Below, in pieces: positions 42,970 through 51,266 of a stretch of DNA of 57,047 nt; position 1 is the stretch's first letter, and each line of letters begins with the position of its first letter. The translations under genes were made by a program, and so were the position numbers. The notes below the pieces were generated by a model. That model was not told where the DNA came from, made no database searches, and saw only the letters and a program-made list of their open reading frames with translations. The DNA lies in contig JABSQV010000060.1 in the NCBI GenBank assembly GCA_013215565.1, positions 1-57,047 on the forward strand. The letters are read 5' to 3'. Source of the stretch: Myxococcales bacterium. GTDB taxonomy: Bacteria; Myxococcota_A; UBA9160; SZUA-336.

Positions 42970-44237
42970 ACCTCGAGCCGGACAGGCTGGTCGCCGAGGA
43001 AGAAAATGCCGAAGCGCTTGAGTGCTTCCTGCTGAACGAATGAGCGGTTGATCAGGTACGGGACCAGGCTGCGCAGCGACTTGGCCCACCAGGCCGTACT
43101 CAGGATCACCTTCGGCGGGAGTGCCTGGAGCCGCTGAACCTGCGTGATCTCGCCAACCCGCTCCGCCTCGATGGCGCGGCAGGCGGCTTCGATCTCGTGG
43201 TCTGTTCCCGTGCGCAGTGCAGGAACCAGGTGATTGGCCGCGACCAGGGCGTCGCGCAGGCCGACGTTGATTCCCTGGCCCCCGACCGGGGACATGGTGT
43301 GGGCGGCGTCACCGAGCAAGAGCAGGCCCGGTGCAGACCAGCTCAGCACGCGATCGGAGGCCGTGTCGAGTAGGAAGGGGTGCGAGACCTGGTCGGCGTA
43401 GCGCCGGAACTGCGCGGCGAGATCGGGCGACACGTGGTTCGCCATCTCTTCGATCCACTCGCGCAGACCCCGGCGCCGAAGTTCCCCAAAGGTTCCCTTG
43501 TAGATGATCCAGCCCACCTGGACCTGGTCATCGTGTGAGACGTACGCGATGAGCATGTGTCCGCCGCCGACGTAGGCGCGGACCCAGGCAGTCCCTGGAG
43601 CGTGCCCCGGGGCGTCGGGGAGCGGTGGAAACTTGCACCACACGATATCCATCGGAACCGCGTCTGCGTGGATCCGGATGCCCGAATCCCGACGGACCAC
43701 CGAAGAACGGCCATCGGCGCCGATCACGAGTCGCCCCCGCAGTTGCTGATCGCCGTCCTCGTCGCGGACGCGGACGCCGGCGGCGCGGCCCCCTTCGCGC
43801 AGGACCTGCTTTACGCTGGCGCCGCGCCGGAACTCGAAGTGCGGGTGCTTTTTGCTCTCGGCGATCAGGCCTTCGAGCAGCGCGGGCTGCGAGATGGCGG
43901 CGGGCGTACCACCGATGAGTTCGGCATTGAACCCGGTATCGAGGACGAGCTTGTGTTCGATGTACAGGCGGAAGCGCGAGGGTTCGCTCCGCGGCAGGCC
44001 GTTCACGAGGTCGGCCAGCCCCATCTGTTGCAGCGCGTCCCGGCCCGTGGGCAGTACGATCTCGCCCCGGAACTCGCGTGCGAAGTCCCGCTGCCGTTCG
44101 AGCAGCAGCACTCGGATCCCGCGGCGGGCGAGCAGCAGCGCGAGCGAGGCGCCCACCGGGCCGGCGCCGACGATGATCACGGGGGCGTCCGGGCTCGTCC
44201 CGAACTCGCCGGACTCCAACGGGTTCGCTGCTGCCAC
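42966..44237 (-). CDS. FAD-dependent monooxygenase (PHBH/UbiH-like)
   Basis: 423 residues from the GTG at 44237, with a GAGAGGGG site upstream. Group A flavoprotein hydroxylase: VIIVGAGPVGASLALLLARRG (FAD ADP loop), IGADGRSSVVR (the DG motif), and LLLLGDAAHTMSPVGGQGINVGLRDA (the GD motif that contacts flavin and ribityl). Residues 1-15 are a short tail. It would hydroxylate a phenol or enone using NAD(P)H. The insertion YVGGGHMLIAYVSHDDQVQVGW is where substrate-specific parts lie. It is 68 bp downstream of a GNAT gene on the same strand. The frame remains open upstream to 44798 but that part overlaps the GNAT gene in another frame. Confidence 0.9.
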   Translation of the reverse strand: MAAANPLESGEFGTSPDAPVIIVGAGPVGASLALLLARRGIRVLLLERQRDFAREFRGEIVLPTGRDALQQMGLADLVNGLPRSEPSRFRLYIEHKLVLDTGFNAELIGGTPAAISQPALLEGLIAESKKHPHFEFRRGASVKQVLREGGRAAGVRVRDEDGDQQLRGRLVIGADGRSSVVRRDSGIRIHADAVPMDIVWCKFPPLPDAPGHAPGTAWVRAYVGGGHMLIAYVSHDDQVQVGWIIYKGTFGELRRRGLREWIEEMANHVSPDLAAQFRRYADQVSHPFLLDTASDRVLSWSAPGLLLLGDAAHTMSPVGGQGINVGLRDALVAANHLVPALRTGTDHEIEAACRAIEAERVGEITQVQRLQALPPKVILSTAWWAKSLRSLVPYLINRSFVQQEALKRFGIFFLGDQPVRLEV

Positions 44238-44305
44238 GGGGCCCCTCTCACGCGATCGGCTTCCCGGCGATTGTAGCCCGGCCGCTCCGCCCGTGGGGAC
44301 TCGCG

Positions 44306-44788
44306 CTAGCCGAGCCGGCACCGGTAGAAGCGTGAATCCGTGTACATCACGGGAAAGCGCTCGGGAAGTTCCGATTCCTCGATCCGGGTGAAACCGCTCT
44401 TCTCGTAGAAGCGGTGTGCGGCCAGAAACCGGGCCGTGGTGCCCAGGAACAGCTCGCGGATGCCCCGCCCGTCTGCCCAGGCCAGCAGCGTCTCGAGCAG
44501 TTGCCGGGCGGTCCCGGTCGTGGAGCCGCGGTGGCTCGGGTGAACGAACATCTTGCGCAGTGCAGCCTGGTGGTTGCCGATGTCGAGCAGCGATACGGTC
44601 CCAACCACGCGCTCGCCCTCGAGCGCCACCCAGAAGTTGCCCGACCCCCGCTGGTAGTAGTCCGGAATCTGCCGCAGGTCGGGCTGGTCGGCCGCCGTGA
44701 TGTCGATCTGGAACTCCCCGCGCTGGATGCCCACGATCAGATCTACGATCTGATCTTCGAAAAGAGGCTTGAACTGCTGGATGTCCAT
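44306..44788 (-). CDS. GNAT-family N-acetyltransferase
   Basis: 160 residues. Acetyl-CoA-dependent transferase fold: NFWVALEGERVVGTVSLLDIG (strands 2-4), ALRKMFVHPSHRGSTTGTARQLLETLLAWA (motif A with the acetyl-CoA pyrophosphate loop, of the R/Q-x-x-G-x-A type, here RGSTTGTA), FLGTTARFLAAHRFYEKSGF (motif B). The length is typical of single-domain GNATs that modify small amines, antibiotics or protein N-termini. The substrate is unknown. It may share an operon with the FAD monooxygenase. It is divergent from the octaheme cytochrome gene. Confidence 0.9.
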   Translation of the reverse strand: MDIQQFKPLFEDQIVDLIVGIQRGEFQIDITAADQPDLRQIPDYYQRGSGNFWVALEGERVVGTVSLLDIGNHQAALRKMFVHPSHRGSTTGTARQLLETLLAWADGRGIRELFLGTTARFLAAHRFYEKSGFTRIEESELPERFPVMYTDSRFYRCRLG

Positions 44789-44990
44789 CGGTCACCACTC
44801 TCGCCGAGTCGGGTCACCGAGCCGGGTCGGAGCCCCCGGAAGCAGGCGTCTGCGCGACGCGGACTCGGGGCTGCGTGAGTCCGAAGCACGATGAAGCAGG
44901 ATTTTACCAGAGGTGCGGCTCGCGTCGCCGCTTAGCCTGGTGGGTCCCGCTGGCCGGGTTGCGCCACCTCTGGCATGGTTTGGCATCCCA

Positions 44991-47321
44991 ATGTTGTCCG
45001 CCTCTTCGACCCGGCTCGCCGCGCGGGGCTCGCGCTCGCGGCGCCGCGAACTCGGATCCTGGCTCGTGGGCGTCGAACTCGCGCTGCTTCTGCTCGCGGC
45101 CTGCGGGCCGGACGCGCCCGAGCCCAGCGCGACCGCCGTCGGGGGTCCGCGTGGACTCGATCCGGCGCCCGAGTACGTGACCACGGCCGTTTGTGCGAGC
45201 TGTCACCCCGAGGTCTTCGCGCGCTGGGCGGGATCGCTTCACGACCGTGCGATGGAACCCGCGAGCGAGCTGAGCATCCTGGGAGACCTGGCGAGCGCGC
45301 CCTTCGAGCAGCGCGGCGACGAGTTCTTCGTGCGAGCCGAAAGCGCGGGAGAAGTGCCCGAAGCTGCGGGCGCAACGCCTCGGGAGCATCCGCTTCGCTA
45401 CACCTTCGGTGCATATCCGCTTCAGCAGTACCTGGCCGAGCAACCGGGTGGACGCCTGCAGGTGCTGCCGTTTGCCTGGGACGCGCGTCCGGCGGACGCG
45501 GGCGGCCAGCGTTGGTTCTCGCTCGAGGGAGACGAAGCCGCGGCGCCCGGAGACGTGATGCACTGGACGGGGTTCGCTCACAACTGGAACACGCAGTGCG
45601 CGGACTGTCACTCGACGGGCGTCCGCCGCGGCTTCGACCGCGAGTCCGGGACCTACGCAACCAGCTGGTCCGACCTCGATGTGGGCTGCGAGGCCTGTCA
45701 CGGTCCGGGATCCCGGCACCTGGCCTGGGCCGAGGCCGCGGATCGCGAAGCCCGGGAGGACCGCGGCCTCGCGGTCGTGCTCGCGGACGCCGGCGCCGGC
45801 TGGCACTTCCTCGAGGGCGACCCGATCGCGCGTCGCGGTACGTCGCCGGGCTCGCAGGCGGAACTCGAGGTCTGCGCGGCCTGCCATTCGCGTCGGTCGC
45901 GGCTGCGTGAGGCCGATCCCGGCACGCCGTTTCTCGATGCCTACCGGCCCGAGTTACTCGAGCCCGGGCTCTACCACGCCGACGGACAGATCCTGGACGA
46001 GGTCTACGTCTGGGGTTCCTTTCTGCAGAGCCGCATGTACCGGGCGGGCGTTCGCTGCAGCGACTGTCACGACCCGCACTCGCTCGAACTGCGCGGCGGG
46101 CCGGAGCAGGTCTGTGCGCAGTGTCACGCGTCCGAGCACTTCGCGAGTCCCTCACACCATCACCACTCACCCGGTCACTCCGGATCGAGCTGCGTCGACT
46201 GCCACATGTCCGCCCGGACCTACATGCAGATCGACCCGCGTCGTGACCACGGATTTCGCATCCCGCGGCCCGACCTCGGCGAACGCGCGGGCGTTCCCGA
46301 CGCCTGCACGGGCTGCCACGACGACCGCTCCAGCGGCTGGGCCGCAGACGTGATCGCTGCCTGGACCGGGGAGCGCCCGGGCCCACACTTCGCAGAGACG
46401 CTCCAGGCGGCACGGCGCGGGGAGCCGGGCGTGGCCCCTGCGTTGGCGCAGCTGGCCCGCGACGCGGAAGCAGCTGGAATCGTGCGCGCCACGGCACTCA
46501 CCGAACTCGCGCGCGTGCCCGCGCCGCCGGGACTGCTCGGGCAGGCCGTCGCCGAACTGCGCGGCGCGGCCGACCCGCTGCTTCGCTACAGTGCGGCGCG
46601 CGCTGCCGAGGCACTTCCGCTCCCCGAGCGGCTGGCGCGGGTCGGGTCGCTCGCCCGCGACCCGGTCGTGCTGGTGCGCGCCGAAGCCGGTCGCGTGCTC
46701 GCCGCGGTCCCGACGGATGCGCTCGCGCCCGACGAGAGAGCGAGCCTCGACGCGGCGATCGAGACCTACCGCGAGGCGCAGCTCGCGAACGCTGAGCGGC
46801 CTTCGGCCCAGGTGAACCTGGGACTGCTCGAGCTTCGGCGCGGCGACCTGAGACGCGCGGAAGCCCGCTACCGGGAGGCGATCCGCCTGGGCCCGCACTT
46901 CATTCCCGCCTACGTGAACCTCGCCGATCTGTTTCGGCAGACCGGCCGTGATCTCGACGCGCGGGCGCTGCTCGAAGAGGCGCGCCGGATCGGCCCCGAG
47001 GTCGCCGAGGTTCATTACGCGCTGGGGCTACTGCTGGTACGTCAGAAGGAACTCGAGGCTGCGCTCGGACCGCTCGCGCGGGCGGCCGAACTGGCTCCGG
47101 GACATCCGCGGCTGGCCTACGTCTACGCCCTCGCGCTTCACTCGGCCGGGCGGACCGATGCGGCCCTCGAGGCGCTGGCGCGCGGTCTCGAGCACGCGCC
47201 GTACGCGGCCGAGTTGTTGCAGGCGTTGGTCGAGTTGAGCCGGGCCGCGGGGCGTACCGAAGCGGCCGACGCGCTTGCGCGCCGGCTCCAAGAACTGGAA
47301 TCCCGGGCCGGGAGCCGCTAG
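44991..47321 (+). CDS. Octaheme c-type cytochrome with TPR domain, lipoprotein
   Basis: 776 residues from the ATG at 44991; an earlier in-frame start (44913) is possible. The signal peptide ends LLLLAACGPD, a lipobox with Cys. There are eight CxxCH heme sites (CASCH, CADCH, CEACH, CAACH, CSDCH, CAQCH, CVDCH, CTGCH) in the first ~440 residues, and a His-rich stretch HHHHSPGH before the seventh. The fold resembles cytochrome c554/octaheme families. The last ~330 residues hold HEAT-like then TPR repeats (VNLGLLELRRGDLRRAEARY, YVNLADLFRQTGRD, HYALGLLLVRQ). Proteins like this carry electrons outside the membrane, possibly to or from a partner the TPRs bind. No cytochrome c maturation genes are in the window. 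Confidence 0.9.
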   Translation: MLSASSTRLAARGSRSRRRELGSWLVGVELALLLLAACGPDAPEPSATAVGGPRGLDPAPEYVTTAVCASCHPEVFARWAGSLHDRAMEPASELSILGDLASAPFEQRGDEFFVRAESAGEVPEAAGATPREHPLRYTFGAYPLQQYLAEQPGGRLQVLPFAWDARPADAGGQRWFSLEGDEAAAPGDVMHWTGFAHNWNTQCADCHSTGVRRGFDRESGTYATSWSDLDVGCEACHGPGSRHLAWAEAADREAREDRGLAVVLADAGAGWHFLEGDPIARRGTSPGSQAELEVCAACHSRRSRLREADPGTPFLDAYRPELLEPGLYHADGQILDEVYVWGSFLQSRMYRAGVRCSDCHDPHSLELRGGPEQVCAQCHASEHFASPSHHHHSPGHSGSSCVDCHMSARTYMQIDPRRDHGFRIPRPDLGERAGVPDACTGCHDDRSSGWAADVIAAWTGERPGPHFAETLQAARRGEPGVAPALAQLARDAEAAGIVRATALTELARVPAPPGLLGQAVAELRGAADPLLRYSAARAAEALPLPERLARVGSLARDPVVLVRAEAGRVLAAVPTDALAPDERASLDAAIETYREAQLANAERPSAQVNLGLLELRRGDLRRAEARYREAIRLGPHFIPAYVNLADLFRQTGRDLDARALLEEARRIGPEVAEVHYALGLLLVRQKELEAALGPLARAAELAPGHPRLAYVYALALHSAGRTDAALEALARGLEHAPYAAELLQALVELSRAAGRTEAADALARRLQELESRAGSR

Positions 47322-47343
47322 TCCGGGCGCATGCGGCCTCGAC

Positions 47344-48291
47344 TCAGTCGAAGCGTTCGCCGAGCAACTCCTCGCTCAGCGACCAGAGCCGGGTCGCCGC
47401 ATCGGGATCGAGCGCGCCGGGGTGGACCCCGTAGGCCCCATCCGGGCTTTCGGTCACCTCGGCGATGCTGCAGTTCTCGAGATAGATGCCGCCCTGGCCC
47501 GAGAGTTCGGGTGCGGTCGCGGCCCAGGTCGAGGTCGCGGCCCCGGCCCCGACCGACTTGAACGTAAGCCGCTGGCCTGACGAGCGCGACTGCAAACTCT
47601 CGATGTCGGCGCGTGTCATGTGCCGCGCGAGTTCCGTCATGATCACGCCCGGGTGAACGGCGAACGCCCGGACCCCGGCGTCGCGGAGACGACGGTCGAG
47701 CTCCAGGCTGAACAACACGTTGGCCGTCTTCGACTGGCCGTAGGCCTCGAACTTTTCGTAGGGGCGCCGCTCGAAGTTCGGGTCGTCCGAGATCGCAGCC
47801 GCGAAGCGGTGGCCACCGGAACTCAGGTTGATGACTCGCGCGTTACCGCTCTCGCGCAGCAGGGGCGTGAGCAGTCCCGTCAGCAGAAAGTGTCCGAGGT
47901 GATTCGTCGCGAACTGGAGTTCCCAGCCTTCCTCGGTTCGGGAGAGCGGGCACGCCATGATGCCGGCGTTGTTGATCAGGAGATCGAGGTCCCCGTGGCG
48001 CTCGCGGAACGCATCTGCGAACGCGCGGACTTGCTTGGGAACCGAGAGCTCGATCTCGAGCACGTCGACGCGTGCTTCCGGCGTCTCCTCGCAGATCGCG
48101 TCGGCCACGCCCTGGGCCTTGGCGAGGTCGCGCGCCGCCAGTGTCACGCGCGCACCGCGGCTCGCGAGCGCGGCCGCCGTCTCGGCGCCGAGGCCTCCCG
48201 ATGCGCCGGTCACGATCGCGCGCCGCGCAGCTAGATCGAGTCCCTCGACCACCTCCCGCGCTGTCGATTCGGCTCCGAAGTTCCTGGTCAT
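47344..48291 (-). CDS. Short-chain dehydrogenase/reductase, retinol dehydrogenase-like
   Basis: 315 residues from the ATG at 48291, which has GGGAGGAAA upstream; a longer frame starts at 48420 without support. Motifs: VTGASGGLG (cofactor loop), AARDLAK (NADP-type turn), NNAGIMA, NLSSGGHR and YGQSKTANVLFS (YxxxK). The long NHLGHFLLTGLL and VHPGVIMTELARH segments place it in the same branch as the SDR at 25884-26750. It is convergent with the octaheme cytochrome gene and divergent from the fluoride channel genes across 110 bp. Confidence 0.92.
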   Translation of the reverse strand: MTRNFGAESTAREVVEGLDLAARRAIVTGASGGLGAETAAALASRGARVTLAARDLAKAQGVADAICEETPEARVDVLEIELSVPKQVRAFADAFRERHGDLDLLINNAGIMACPLSRTEEGWELQFATNHLGHFLLTGLLTPLLRESGNARVINLSSGGHRFAAAISDDPNFERRPYEKFEAYGQSKTANVLFSLELDRRLRDAGVRAFAVHPGVIMTELARHMTRADIESLQSRSSGQRLTFKSVGAGAATSTWAATAPELSGQGGIYLENCSIAEVTESPDGAYGVHPGALDPDAATRLWSLSEELLGERFD

Positions 48292-48401
48292 GCGGCTTTC
48301 CTCCCGGGCTCCATTCTGACATGGGACCGGGCACGGGGTCTGTGGCTTCGGGCCCAGGAAGCATTGGCTAGACTCTCCGCAGCTTCGGAGGGGGCAGGCC
48401 C

Positions 48402-48833
48402 GTGCTCGCGGAGATCTCATGTTTCGTGGCCGGAGGCGCGGCCGGGGCCGTCTCTCGTTTTCTCAGCGTGGAATTTGCGGCGCTTCGTTTCGGGCTGCCA
48501 GCCTTCTGGACGATCTGCCTGATCAACCTCTGTGGCTGTCTCGGGGTCGGAATCTTCGTGGGCTCGCTGGCCTCCCCGGACGGTGCGCTGTTCGCGCTCG
48601 TCTCTGCCTGGTCTCCCGCGCATCCAGAGTTGCCGGCCGCGCGGCTCGCGGCCGTCGTCGGAACCGGCTTTCTCGGGGGCTTCACGACCTTTAGCACCTT
48701 TGCGCTCGACGTCCTGGTGCTGCTGCGCGAGAAGCGGCATGTGGAACTCGTGCTCGACGGTCTCGGAACGCCGGTACTCGGCATCGGGCTGGCGGCGCTG
48801 GGATGGTTTCTGGGCGCAGGGGGCCTCGGATGA
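48402..48833 (+). CDS. crcB: Fluoride channel FluC/CrcB subunit 1
   Basis: 143 residues from the GTG at 48402. Four-helix membrane protein that lets F- leave the cell as a dimer. Visible: FVAGGAAGAVSRF (helix 1), LINLCGCLGVGIF (Asn-containing helix 2), and GFLGGFTTFSTFALD (the Phe-box/TxxS pore segment of helix 3). It overlaps the second crcB-like gene by 4 nt. Two-gene pairs give heterodimeric channels in which each subunit inserts the opposite way. No fluoride riboswitch motif is evident in the 110 bp upstream. Confidence 0.9.
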   Translation: MLAEISCFVAGGAAGAVSRFLSVEFAALRFGLPAFWTICLINLCGCLGVGIFVGSLASPDGALFALVSAWSPAHPELPAARLAAVVGTGFLGGFTTFSTFALDVLVLLREKRHVELVLDGLGTPVLGIGLAALGWFLGAGGLG

Positions 48834-49330
48834 GCGCGCGCCCGCCGTCCGAAGCAGGGCGCTTGCGCGCAACCGGAATCCCGGAGTTTTCTTCCCGGCT
48901 CGCCCTGGTTGCGATCGGGGGCGGGGTGGGTGCCGCGTTGCGCGGACTCTGCGGCATCCTGTTCCGCGACCTGCTCCAGTGGCCAGCCTGGACAGGCACG
49001 CTCACGGTGAATCTCGCCGGCGCATTCCTGATCGGGGTCGCGTTCGCGCGGCTCGATCCCCGTCCGCTGCGCATCGAGGATGCCCTGCTGCTCGCGGGCG
49101 ATCTCCCGCAACTCGAGAAGCGGCAGCGGCTTCTGGCCTCGCTGCTCGTGACCGGAGGGCTCGGGGCGCTCACCACCTTCAGTGCCTTCGGAATCGAGTC
49201 TGCGGAGCTGCTGCTACACGGCCGGCTTGCGGAGGCGGCGAGCAGCGTGATCGGGTCGCTGGTCCTCGGGCTTGGCGGGGTCTCGCTCGGTCTTCGCGTG
49301 GGCCGGCCGGCCGTGCGGCCCGGTGCCTGA
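48830..49330 (+). CDS. crcB: Fluoride channel FluC/CrcB subunit 2
   Basis: 166 residues; the ATG at 48830 overlaps the stop of the first subunit (ATGA). It has the same four-helix pattern: LVAIGGGVGAALRGLCG, LTVNLAGAFLIGVAF (Asn in helix 2), GGLGALTTFSAFGIES (pore segment). A longer hydrophilic N-terminal tail (~20 residues) and a loop of ~20 residues between helices 2 and 3 set it apart from subunit 1. It is probably the inverted partner of a FluC heterodimer. Confidence 0.9.
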   Translation: MSARPPSEAGRLRATGIPEFSSRLALVAIGGGVGAALRGLCGILFRDLLQWPAWTGTLTVNLAGAFLIGVAFARLDPRPLRIEDALLLAGDLPQLEKRQRLLASLLVTGGLGALTTFSAFGIESAELLLHGRLAEAASSVIGSLVLGLGGVSLGLRVGRPAVRPGA

Positions 49331-49338
49331 GGCGCCGT

Positions 49339-49785
49339 GTGCCGCAAGCGAAACTGCTTTCAAAAATCGTGATCGGCGTTCTCGTCCTGGGGGCTGCGAT
49401 CCAGTTCGTGCCCTACGGTCGGGAGCACTCCAATCCTCCCGTCACGCTCGAACCCGACTGGGATTCTGCGAAGACGCGCGAACTCTTCTTTCGCGCCTGC
49501 CGGGACTGTCACAGCAACGAGACCGTCTGGCCCTGGTACAGCAACGTCGCGCCGGTCTCGTGGCTGGTGGCGAGCGATGTGTACGAGGCTCGCGAGCACC
49601 TGAACGTCTCCGACTGGGGCCGCCCCAAACAGGACGGTGACGAAGCCGCCGAGATGCTGCGCGAGGGTGAGATGCCGCTCTGGTTCTATCTTCCGCTCCA
49701 TCCCCGGGCCCGGCTCTCGGACGCCGACCGCGAGCGCCTGATCGCGGGCCTCGAACGAACCTTCGGTTCCGACAGCGGTCCGTAG
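49339..49785 (+). CDS. Membrane-anchored heme-binding domain protein (one CxxCH)
   Basis: 148 residues from the GTG at 49339. An N-terminal hydrophobic helix (KIVIGVLVLGAAIQFVPYG) anchors the protein, followed by RACRDCHSNETVWPWYSNVAPVSWLVASDV, the signature of the small heme-binding (Haem_bd) family, with one CxxCH site. The rest (WGRPKQ, EMLREGEMPLWFYLPLHPRARLSDADRERL) fits the family too. It probably carries electrons or senses redox state at the outer face of the inner membrane. Only 8 bp separate it from the second crcB gene, so it may be cotranscribed with the channel genes although the functions differ. Confidence 0.88.
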   Translation: MPQAKLLSKIVIGVLVLGAAIQFVPYGREHSNPPVTLEPDWDSAKTRELFFRACRDCHSNETVWPWYSNVAPVSWLVASDVYEAREHLNVSDWGRPKQDGDEAAEMLREGEMPLWFYLPLHPRARLSDADRERLIAGLERTFGSDSGP

Positions 49786-50229
49786 ACGCGCCCGCCAGCG
49801 GACAACCGAGAGACAGCCCGAGACGCCGGGGGCCGCGCGAGCCTGGATCGTACGGTCAGCTTCCAAAGTCTGGGTGCTGCGCGCCCGGAGGAACTCGAGG
49901 CATTTCGCGAAAAGTTGCGCACTCGCACGCTCGAGTTACAGCTCGGGGCCACGGCGGCGCGAGGCCCGATCGAGGACCTCGAACGTGAACTCGAGCTTCG
50001 GGTTGAGGACGAGTAGGCGACCGCCCGAACGTGAGCGCTGGGCGCGGGCCTGTTACCCTGGGGCGCGATGCAGGTCCTGGTTGAAGGCTACGCCCAGCGA
50101 ATCGGCGAGCACTGTGCCTCGACGGCGCTCCGCAACCCTGCGTGAGAGCCAGCGAAGCGCGCGCGGCCTCGGCTTGAGCCTGGCGCGCGGGTCGAAACAC
50201 GTCCTTCTGCATCGCGGAGCAGGACGCCC
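49786..50229 (+). other. Intergenic region with a 77-codon open frame lacking a start
   Basis: Directly after the heme-binding gene's stop, in its own frame, translation stays open to TAG 50014-50016. The later part (ARPEELEAFREKLRTRTLEL... ending ELRVEDE) has protein-like, charged-helix composition, but no ATG, GTG or early TTG exists. It may be a remnant of a lost gene, or a CTG-started small protein. The remaining 210 bp to the methyltransferase gene show nothing I can name. Confidence 0.35.
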
Positions 50230-51054
50230 GTGAAGCGCATTCACTTCTTCGAACTCTGCGACCAGGCGTGGTTTCCCGCGGTCTTCCGCGATGCCGCGAC
50301 CGAGTATCTCCAAACGTCTCTGCGGTTTTCGGGCCAGGCGCAGTTTCTGTTCCCAAAGCTGGCGGCGGCGCTTCGGGACGCCGGGGTGGACCGGATCGTC
50401 GATCTGTGTTCGGGATCCGGCGGCCCCGTGCCGCTCGCGATCGAGGGGCTTCCCGAGCACGGGGTTTCGGCGCGCGCCACGCTGACCGATGGCTTCCCGA
50501 ACCTCGCGGCCTTCGAACACGTGGCTGCGGCGTCCTCGGGCCGGATCGACTTCGTTCCGGAGCCGGTCGAGGTGACCGAGGTTCCGAAGCAACTCGAGGG
50601 TCTCCGCACGCTGTTCAACGCGTTCCATCACTTCCGCCCCGAGACCGCGCGCACGATCCTGCGCAACGCGGTGCGCGACCGAAGCCCGATCGCGATCTTC
50701 GAACTGGTCGGCCGGGATCCGGTGATGCTGATCGGAATCCTGTTCGCGTGGCTGGGTGTGCTCTTGGTGATGCCGTTCGTGCGTCCCGTACGCTGGAGTT
50801 GGCTTTTCTTTACCTACGTCGTGCCGGTGGTCCCCCTGCTCGTGGTCTTCGACGGCTTCGTGTCGTGTCTGCGCGTGTACTCGGTGCCCGAACTCGAAGC
50901 GCTGGTGTCCGAAGTCCGCGCGGAAGCCACGGGCTATCGCTTCGAGGTCGGCCGTATCCGCATCGGGCGAACTCCCGCGCACGCCACCTACCTGATCGGG
51001 ATCCCTGCCTTCCCGGCCGGGTCTGAACCGGCTTCCGAGTCGGCCGACGCTTAA
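50230..51054 (+). CDS. Class I SAM-dependent methyltransferase-like protein with C-terminal membrane helices
   Basis: 274 residues from the GTG at 50230. The SAM-binding part has RIVDLCSGSGGPVPLAIEG (motif I, residues ~55-75) and LRTLFNAFHHFRPETARTIL (with the motif typical of class I enzymes). Between about residues 170 and 215 there are two or three strongly hydrophobic segments (MLIGILFAWLGVLLVMPF, LFFTYVVPVVPLLVVF), unusual for a soluble methyltransferase, which suggest membrane attachment. After this comes the GYRFEVGRIRIGRTPAHATYLIG strand pair that usually closes the fold. The substrate is unknown, perhaps a lipid or quinone. The gene stands alone. Confidence 0.8.
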   Translation: MKRIHFFELCDQAWFPAVFRDAATEYLQTSLRFSGQAQFLFPKLAAALRDAGVDRIVDLCSGSGGPVPLAIEGLPEHGVSARATLTDGFPNLAAFEHVAAASSGRIDFVPEPVEVTEVPKQLEGLRTLFNAFHHFRPETARTILRNAVRDRSPIAIFELVGRDPVMLIGILFAWLGVLLVMPFVRPVRWSWLFFTYVVPVVPLLVVFDGFVSCLRVYSVPELEALVSEVRAEATGYRFEVGRIRIGRTPAHATYLIGIPAFPAGSEPASESADA

Positions 51055-51071
51055 CCGCGCGCAGGAGCGCG

Positions 51072-51266
51072 CTGAGTCACTTCGGCTTCCGGCTCACGGA
51101 TCCCGCCGACCTGCCGCAGGCGATCGAGACCGTCGAGCGGGCCGGCGGACGGCTTCTGCGGCGCGGCGAGTTCGGTCCCCGCCGTCCTTTTGCATTTGTA
51201 GAAGATCCGGATGGTTAGGAGATCGAGATCCGGTACCAGTGGACACCGCCGTTGAAGGCGGAGTAG
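51072..51266 (+). pseudogene. Remnant of a VOC/glyoxalase-family gene
   Basis: In one frame the sequence reads LSHFGFRLTDPADLPQAIE, then GGRLLRRGEFGPRRPFAFVEDPDG, TAG, EIEIRYQW. This is the C-terminal half of a vicinal-oxygen-chelate (glyoxalase/dioxygenase) protein. The TAG at 51216-51218 replaces the Tyr of the usual EDPDGYEIEI. The N-terminal half is missing, and the fragment starts right after the methyltransferase stop. Both a truncation and a nonsense change mark it as dead. Confidence 0.75.

Noticed and set aside
48292..48401. Fluoride riboswitch upstream of the crcB pair
   Set aside because: I looked for the conserved GGNGAUGG-type segment and its pseudoknot partner and did not find them.
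51216..51218. TAG in the VOC remnant as a recoded stop
   Set aside because: TAG is not used for Sec. The gene is also truncated, and Tyr to stop is a one-base change, so decay is the simpler reading.
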